NCBI GenBank assembly: GCA_964502775.1
Contig: CAZCYE010000079.1
Coordinates: 1-6,935 of the forward strand
DNA from: CAZCYE01 sp964502775
Lineage (GTDB): Bacteria > Actinomycetota > Acidimicrobiia > IMCC26256 > PALSA-555
Length of the DNA: 6,935 bases
Direction: 5' to 3'
Part shown: positions 4,685 through 6,935 of the stretch, piece by piece
Position numbering within the stretch: the first letter of the stretch is position 1
Layout of the letters: every line of letters starts with the position of its first letter
The notes under the pieces: model-generated
What the model saw: only the letters and a program-made list of their open reading frames with translations
What the model was told of the DNA's origin: nothing
The model's database searches: none
Program-made: the position numbers and the translations under genes

Positions 4685-6307
4685 GTGAGCAATCGTGTCG
4701 CTCGGGTCGCGGTCACGGCTGCGCTGCTGCTCGGCGCGGCCCTCGCCGGTGCGCTTCCGGCCGCGGCCGACGTGGCCTCGGGGCCGCCCGCCGACGCTTT
4801 CACCGGCCGCCTCGTCGACATCCACACCGGATCACCGATCGCGGGGGTGACGGTGCGTGTGGGCGACACCGCCGGTGTGCTCATCGACGGCCCCCGCGCC
4901 CTGAGCGGTGCCGACGGGCGCTTCACGCTGCGCGACACGCCCGACGAGGAGTACCACGTGCGGGTCAACGGGTCGGCCGTCGACTACCAGACCGGATGGG
5001 TGGCGTTCGTGCCGCCCGGCCCGCTCGGGCGTCCGGTCGTGTCCAGCATCGGCGAGGCCGTCACCTGGTCGCCGCAGAACCTCGGCGATATCGCGCTGCG
5101 ACCCACCACGTTCTCGGGGCGACTGCGCGACTCGGTGACCGGTGATCCCGTGGCCGGGGCCACGGTGCGAGCGGCGGAGCCGCTCGGCCCGCTGGGTCCC
5201 GGCACCCTGAGCGGTGCCGACGGGCGCTTCGTGCTCCACGGCGTGCCCGAGGAGGAGTACCACGTCGAGATCTTCGGTGGCGCGGTGGGCTACGAGGACG
5301 GACAGGTAGGGTTTGTCCCCCCCAACCCCTTCGGGCACCCGGTCGTCCCCGAGCCGTTCGCGGTCACCTGGTCGCCGCAGAACCTCGGGGACATCGCCCT
5401 CGACCGCCCCGGCACCATGGACGTCACGTACGTGAGCGTGGGCACCTTCGGTGACGCCGCGGGACGGTTCCGCGCCATCGACTTCCTGCTCGACGGCACC
5501 GTCGACGAGGCCGACCACGTCGGCTACCTCGAGTGCGACGACGACAGCTACGTGATCTCGTTGCACGCGGGGGGCCGGGTCGAGTTCAGCCGCGGGCCTC
5601 GGCGCACCGACCCCTCGGCCTCGAGCGGGCCCGGGGCGATCCTGCCCGCCGGCCTGGCGGCCGGGGAGTACATCGCCCGGCTGAGCTGCGAGGTCACGCC
5701 GCCGTACCGAGGCGCGCTCGGTTCGGTCGTGCGCCACTGCGTGCGGGTGACCGTGCCTGCGGCCGAGGCGCCGCCGTTCTCCGCCACCGATCCGCCGGGC
5801 GCGGTCTGCCCGCTCGACCTCGCGGCCCTGCTCGGCGACTCGGTGATCACACTGCGCGCGTCGGTGCTCCAGACCCTGCTGGGGCTGCGCGGGTCCCTGG
5901 TGCCGATCGCGCTCACCGCGCCGCCGCCCTCGACGACCACGACGAAGCCGAAGTCGTCCGACACCACGCCACCGGGAATCGGTGCTGCGTCGGCGACGCC
6001 GAAGGCGATCTACAACGATCTTCCCCAGTGCTCGCCAAACTTTGCCCGGACGAGCAATGTGCGGGTGCCCGTGTCTGACGCCGGCGGCATCGCCGAGGTG
6101 CGGATCAACTGGAGCGTTGCCAAGATGGCCGGTGGCGGGGTCGCGGGCCTGGTCAACGGCCAGTACCAGATCACCGTCGGCCCAATCTTCGTGCCGGGAC
6201 TGAACGGGCCCACCCCCGTGATCCTTAAGATCACGGCGCGCGACTTCGCCGGCAACGTGGCTCAGGTGACGGCGCCCGCGAGCACGCTGGTGTTGAACCC
6301 CTGCTGA
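4685..6307 (+). CDS. Secreted multidomain protein: duplicated CarboxypepD_reg-like domains plus Ig-like domain
   Basis: A 540-aa exported protein of unknown function. Residues 1-28 are a signal peptide (SNRVAR, a long Ala/Leu core, cleavage at AAA-D). Two tandem domains of about 100 residues follow (39-142 and 143-241). Each begins F-[TS]-GRL, continues TG.P.AG.TVR and SGADGRF.L, and ends TWSPQNLGDIAL. This is the pattern of carboxypeptidase-regulatory-like or CNA-B-like beta sandwiches. Residues 244-412 are an unassigned region with four cysteines (C284, C335, C352, C375). A Pro/Thr linker (413 to about 430, with PPPSTTTTK) leads to a C-terminal domain opening DTTPPGI, bracketed by C449 and the final residue C540 and containing ITARDFAGN, typical of bacterial Ig-like domains. 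Six cysteines suggest three extracellular disulfides. No sortase motif, transmembrane anchor or catalytic motif is seen. The GTG start is supported by GAGGGG. An adhesive or matrix role is inference only. Confidence 0.88.
   Translation: MSNRVARVAVTAALLLGAALAGALPAAADVASGPPADAFTGRLVDIHTGSPIAGVTVRVGDTAGVLIDGPRALSGADGRFTLRDTPDEEYHVRVNGSAVDYQTGWVAFVPPGPLGRPVVSSIGEAVTWSPQNLGDIALRPTTFSGRLRDSVTGDPVAGATVRAAEPLGPLGPGTLSGADGRFVLHGVPEEEYHVEIFGGAVGYEDGQVGFVPPNPFGHPVVPEPFAVTWSPQNLGDIALDRPGTMDVTYVSVGTFGDAAGRFRAIDFLLDGTVDEADHVGYLECDDDSYVISLHAGGRVEFSRGPRRTDPSASSGPGAILPAGLAAGEYIARLSCEVTPPYRGALGSVVRHCVRVTVPAAEAPPFSATDPPGAVCPLDLAALLGDSVITLRASVLQTLLGLRGSLVPIALTAPPPSTTTTKPKSSDTTPPGIGAASATPKAIYNDLPQCSPNFARTSNVRVPVSDAGGIAEVRINWSVAKMAGGGVAGLVNGQYQITVGPIFVPGLNGPTPVILKITARDFAGNVAQVTAPASTLVLNPC
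4799..5110 (+). repeat. Tandem domain duplication, copy 1
   Basis: Encodes residues 39-142. Two blocks of 26 bp, at 4899-4924 and 5060-5085, are identical to blocks in copy 2, as is a 14-bp block at 4946-4959. Offsets to copy 2 are 306 bp for the first and third of these and 303 bp for the block near the end, so one codon was gained or lost between copies. Confidence 0.85.
5111..5407 (+). repeat. Tandem domain duplication, copy 2
   Basis: Encodes residues 143-241 of the same protein. Blocks identical to copy 1 lie at 5205-5230 (26 bp), 5252-5265 (14 bp) and 5363-5388 (26 bp). Between the blocks the copies differ clearly at DNA and protein level, so either the duplication is moderately old with conserved cores, or conversion has kept the blocks alike. 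Confidence 0.85.
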
Positions 6308-6336
6308 TCGCCCGGCCGGCCTGAGCGCGGCGTGCG

Positions 6337-6912
6337 TCAGGAGCCGGTGAGCGCCTGACAGGCGGGCGCGTGACGCAACGCACGCGTGAGGGCGGCGGCG
6401 CCCAGCACCGAGGCGTCCTCGAGCGCGACGGCCACGTCGTCCAACGAGGTCTCCAGCGTGATTAGAGCGGCGTCGATCGTGCCCGCGAGCTGAGCCGCAT
6501 CGGTGCTCGACGCCTCGGCCACGGTGTCCCGGGCGTCGGCGAGCGCATCGCGGACGTCGCGCAGGCTCCCGAGCACCGTCTCCTGTACGTCCTTGCCGTC
6601 GGCCACGCTCGGTGCGCCGGCCTTGCCGAGCTTGCGCACGAGGCGCGTGGTCTCGCGCGTCGCCGTGCGGAGGAGCTTCTTGATCGCGTCGCGGGTGCCA
6701 TCGGGATCGGCCGGGGACACGACGGCGCGATCCGCCTTGGTCGAGGCTCGGCCGATCGCGACCTGCCAGTGGTCGATGCTCCGGCAGAGCTGTCGGGACC
6801 ACGCCCGAGGACCGGTGGAGCCGGGCACCAGCGCGCTCGCGGTGGTCGCGACGGCGAGGGAGAGCGCCATCGCCGCGATCACCGCCAACCTGCTCGTCGA
6901 GCGCCGCGTCAC
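6337..6912 (-). CDS. Small secreted alpha-helical protein, two cysteines
   Basis: A 191-aa exported protein of unknown function, transcribed towards the multidomain gene with 29 nt between the two stops. Residues 1-27 form a signal peptide (MTRRSTSR, hydrophobic LAVIAAMALSLAVATT, cleavage at A-S-A). The mature part starts with a WSRQLCRSIDHWQ segment (W38, C43, W49), continues with long Ala-rich amphipathic helices, and ends with APACQALTG. C43 and the C-terminal Cys could form one disulfide joining the two ends of a helical bundle. The pattern of an N-terminal Trp/Cys helix, VADG in the middle and a near-terminal Cys resembles small uncharacterised secreted proteins of actinobacteria, but I cannot name a family. 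There is no lipobox, anchor or catalytic motif. The start is GTG 6912, which lacks a well-placed Shine-Dalgarno and sits 6 nt after a -10-like box, suggesting a leaderless transcript. Confidence 0.8.
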   Translation of the reverse strand: MTRRSTSRLAVIAAMALSLAVATTASALVPGSTGPRAWSRQLCRSIDHWQVAIGRASTKADRAVVSPADPDGTRDAIKKLLRTATRETTRLVRKLGKAGAPSVADGKDVQETVLGSLRDVRDALADARDTVAEASSTDAAQLAGTIDAALITLETSLDDVAVALEDASVLGAAALTRALRHAPACQALTGS

Positions 6913-6918
6913 GCGCGC

Positions 6919-6924
6919 ACGCTA
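6919..6924 (-). promoter_or_regulatory. -10 box of a probable leaderless transcript
   Basis: On the minus strand TAGCGT (6924 down to 6919) fits the actinobacterial TANNNT -10. It is followed by GCGCGC and then the GTG start at 6912, so transcription would begin at or next to the start codon. The -35 position falls outside the window, so it cannot be judged. Confidence 0.5.
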
Positions 6925-6935
6925 TCCCCTGCGCC

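Noticed and set aside
3809..4825. 338-codon open frame on the minus strand opposite the acidic repeat protein
   Set aside because: The plus-strand product has a signal peptide, a ribosome-binding site and regular repeats. The antisense frame crosses the intergenic palindrome and has no recognisable features.
6308..6336. Terminator between the convergent genes
   Set aside because: Only the 8-bp palindrome GGCCGGCC at 6314-6321 is present, with no loop or T-tract on either strand.
4832..6802. 656-codon open frame on the minus strand
   Set aside because: It runs antisense to the multidomain secreted gene and out of frame through the helical secreted gene. Both of those have signal peptides and coherent domain structure, while this frame is low-complexity Arg/Gly-rich.

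Overview
This is a high-GC window with dense coding and strong third-position G/C. It looks like an actinobacterial chromosome. The Thr/Pro-rich linker followed by a Cys-bracketed Ig-like domain in one secreted protein, together with TANNNT -10 boxes, suggests the Acidimicrobiia side of the phylum. That placement is an inference; the sequence carries no rRNA or other decisive marker.

Bases 1-3693 hold the conserved end of the nusA-infB translation operon, all on the plus strand: a DUF503 (YlxP-like) protein, rbfA, a DHH/DHHA1 phosphoesterase (nrnA/cnpB type), truB and ribF. The genes are tightly packed. rbfA and nrnA overlap in ATGA, nrnA and truB are 16 nt apart, and truB and ribF share one base in TGATG. 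Together they cover 30S maturation (RbfA), tRNA psi55 formation (TruB), breakdown of nanoRNA, pAp or cyclic dinucleotides (NrnA), and FMN/FAD synthesis (RibF). The infB gene expected upstream lies off the window; bases 1-22 are too short to assign. The one loose joint is the 120 nt between the DUF503 stop and the preferred rbfA start. It holds a small hairpin, a GGAGG, a possible -10 box and a 22-codon mini-ORF whose stop overlaps the rbfA start.

After ribF the synteny changes. The rpsO gene often found there is absent. Bases 3694-6935 instead hold three exported proteins that I cannot assign to named functions: an extremely acidic repeat protein with five propeller-like units (3767-4600), a multidomain secreted protein with two duplicated carboxypeptidase-regulatory-like domains, an unassigned middle region and a C-terminal Ig-like domain (4685-6307), and, convergent on the minus strand, a small secreted helical protein with two cysteines (6337-6912). 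The first two each have their own promoter-like and Shine-Dalgarno signals and are separated by a perfect 20-bp palindrome that could act as a terminator. The third appears to be transcribed as a leaderless mRNA.

No tRNA, rRNA, CRISPR array, insertion sequence or phage gene was seen. No stretch longer than 300 bases lacks a gene; the longest gap is 335-454. The convergent gap 6308-6336 is 29 nt and holds only a GGCCGGCC palindrome (6314-6321), with no convincing terminator. I find no strong case for a new multi-gene system. The three secreted proteins and the rbfA leader are the parts worth following up.
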